NCBI GenBank assembly: GCA_903891755.1
Contig: CAITFY010000145.1
Location: forward strand, 1-6,783
Length of the DNA stretch: 6,783 bases
Direction of reading: 5' to 3'
DNA from: an uncultured Actinomycetes bacterium
GTDB taxonomy: Bacteria > Actinomycetota > Actinomycetes > Nanopelagicales > Nanopelagicaceae
The notes under the pieces were generated by a model. That model did not search any database, was not told the DNA's origin, and was given only the letters and a program-made list of their open reading frames with translations. How positions within the stretch are numbered: the stretch's first letter is position 1; every line of letters starts with the position of its first letter. Position numbers and translations under genes: made by a program. Below are positions 6,018 through 6,783 of the stretch, piece by piece.

Positions 6018-6299
6018 ATGCAGAGATACATCATTGAAAGAGAGATTCCCGGAGCTGGAGCTCTTGGAGAAGAAGATATTGCCAATATTTCAAAGGTAAG
6101 TAATGGAGTTCTCGATGCCATGCACTCAGAAGGTGCAGCTATCGAATGGGTTGAAAGTTACGCTGCAGGAGACAAGATTTACTGCATTTACGATGCATCA
6201 TCTGAAGAGGCTATTCGGGAACACGCAGCACGTGGTGGATTTCCTGCCAATAGCGTCGTACCAATTAGTGGCGTACTAAATCCCGGTAAAGGTCGATAA
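6018..6299 (+). CDS. DUF4242 family protein (SCO4226-like, possible nickel-binding)
   Basis: The 93-residue cytoplasmic protein begins MQRYIIEREIPGAG, continues with IEWVESYAAGDKIYCIYDA (42-60), then SEEAIREHAARGGFPA (62-77) and a hydrophobic end VVPISGVLNP. This is the DUF4242 pattern: a small ferredoxin-like fold that probably dimerises. The Streptomyces coelicolor member SCO4226 has been described as nickel-binding. Cys56 and His69 are possible metal ligands here, though metal binding is inference and the physiological role is unknown. The start at 6018 is chosen for its ribosome binding site and family length; 6003 is the alternative and would give 98 residues. The gene is divergent from the DUF1304 gene and ends four bases from the stop of the convergent response regulator gene. 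No partner gene is evident. Confidence 0.85.
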   Translation: MQRYIIEREIPGAGALGEEDIANISKVSNGVLDAMHSEGAAIEWVESYAAGDKIYCIYDASSEEAIREHAARGGFPANSVVPISGVLNPGKGR

Positions 6300-6303
6300 A
6301 GGT

Positions 6304-6783
6304 TTAGATAATTTCTGCTTCAAGGAGATCGAGCTCTCCGTGAGGAGAATCGACTAATCGAAATCCAACACTTCGGATTACATTAATTACCTCTGGTCCG
6401 CCGTGTTCACGGATCTTTTTCCGAAGACGACTGGCGTGGGTATCAACAAGTTGGTTGCTACCCGCGCCCTTCATAACTCCAATCGCCTCTAAGATTTGGT
6501 TACGCGTGAAAATACGTTGCGGATTCTCCATAAGAAGTTGAAGAAATTGAAATTCGGTATTTGTTAGGTGTATTTCTTTATCTGCAACTCTAAATTCATG
6601 ATTTCTAAGATCCATCTTCATTGATCCCCACACAAGAATGTCTGCGCGAGGTGATCTCTGACTTTTACCCCGACGTATCTGTTGCACGATGCGAGAGCTT
6701 AGAATGTTGCTATCAACTGGTTTAGATATGTAATCATCTGCGCCAGCGGCTATAACCATTTGTTCATCGACCAATTCGCCGCG
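6304..6783 (-). CDS. OmpR-family response regulator, 5' end beyond the window
   Basis: The minus-strand frame is open to the right edge, so 159 C-terminal residues are visible. They begin within the receiver domain: AAGADDYISKPVD (visible residues 12-24) includes the conserved switch Lys21 and Pro22. The phospho-acceptor Asp is outside the window. A short linker leads to a complete OmpR-type winged-helix DNA-binding domain (about 48-145): LTNTEFQFLQLLMENP (73-88), RIFTRNQILEAI (90-101), the recognition helix VDTHASRLRKKI (113-124) and the wing INVIRSVGFRLVD (133-145). A 14-residue acidic tail follows. It should be a DNA-binding transcription regulator phosphorylated by a sensor kinase, none of which is visible here. 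As the gene ends at 6304, no downstream partner lies on this strand. A TTG at 6772-6774 lies inside the receiver domain and is not the start. Confidence 0.92.
   Translation of the reverse strand, partial: RGELVDEQMVIAAGADDYISKPVDSNILSSRIVQQIRRGKSQRSPRADILVWGSMKMDLRNHEFRVADKEIHLTNTEFQFLQLLMENPQRIFTRNQILEAIGVMKGAGSNQLVDTHASRLRKKIREHGGPEVINVIRSVGFRLVDSPHGELDLLEAEII

Overview
The window is a compact bacterial segment of moderate GC (by eye a little under 50 %). It carries eight or nine protein genes, no RNA genes, no mobile element and no CRISPR array. The families present, the GTG starts, and several start codons that sit 5-6 bases after a TANNNT hexamer with no Shine-Dalgarno sequence (leaderless style) point to an actinomycete. 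The moderate GC and very tight packing suggest a streamlined aquatic lineage such as the freshwater Nanopelagicales. That placement is inference.

Left part (1-4261): a secreted copper type II (PHM-like) monooxygenase runs off the left edge on the minus strand (start at 897). Divergent from it, across only 61 bases, is a two-gene plus-strand operon. The first gene encodes an 818-residue fusion of a secreted S15/CocE-type alpha/beta hydrolase, a membrane segment and a cytoplasmic ABC ATPase. The second encodes an ABC-2 type permease whose ATG directly follows the first gene's stop codon. Together they should form one membrane complex with an enzyme domain outside the cell and the ATPase inside. 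This is the most unusual part of the window.

Middle (4262-4816): two very small minus-strand genes. One encodes a 43-residue membrane-anchored microprotein with a consensus ribosome binding site. The other, 72 bases downstream, encodes a 74-residue secreted Ala/Ser-rich protein with an acidic tail. I recognise neither.

Right part (4817-6783): an FR47-like GNAT acetyltransferase (plus), a DUF1304 four-helix membrane protein (minus), a DUF4242 small ferredoxin-fold protein (plus), and the C-terminal part of an OmpR-type response regulator (minus) that runs off the right edge. Strands alternate and convergent stop codons lie 0-11 bases apart, so these genes look like independent single transcription units rather than a pathway. 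No gene-free stretch exceeds 300 bases; the longest is the 115-base divergent spacer at 4702-4816.
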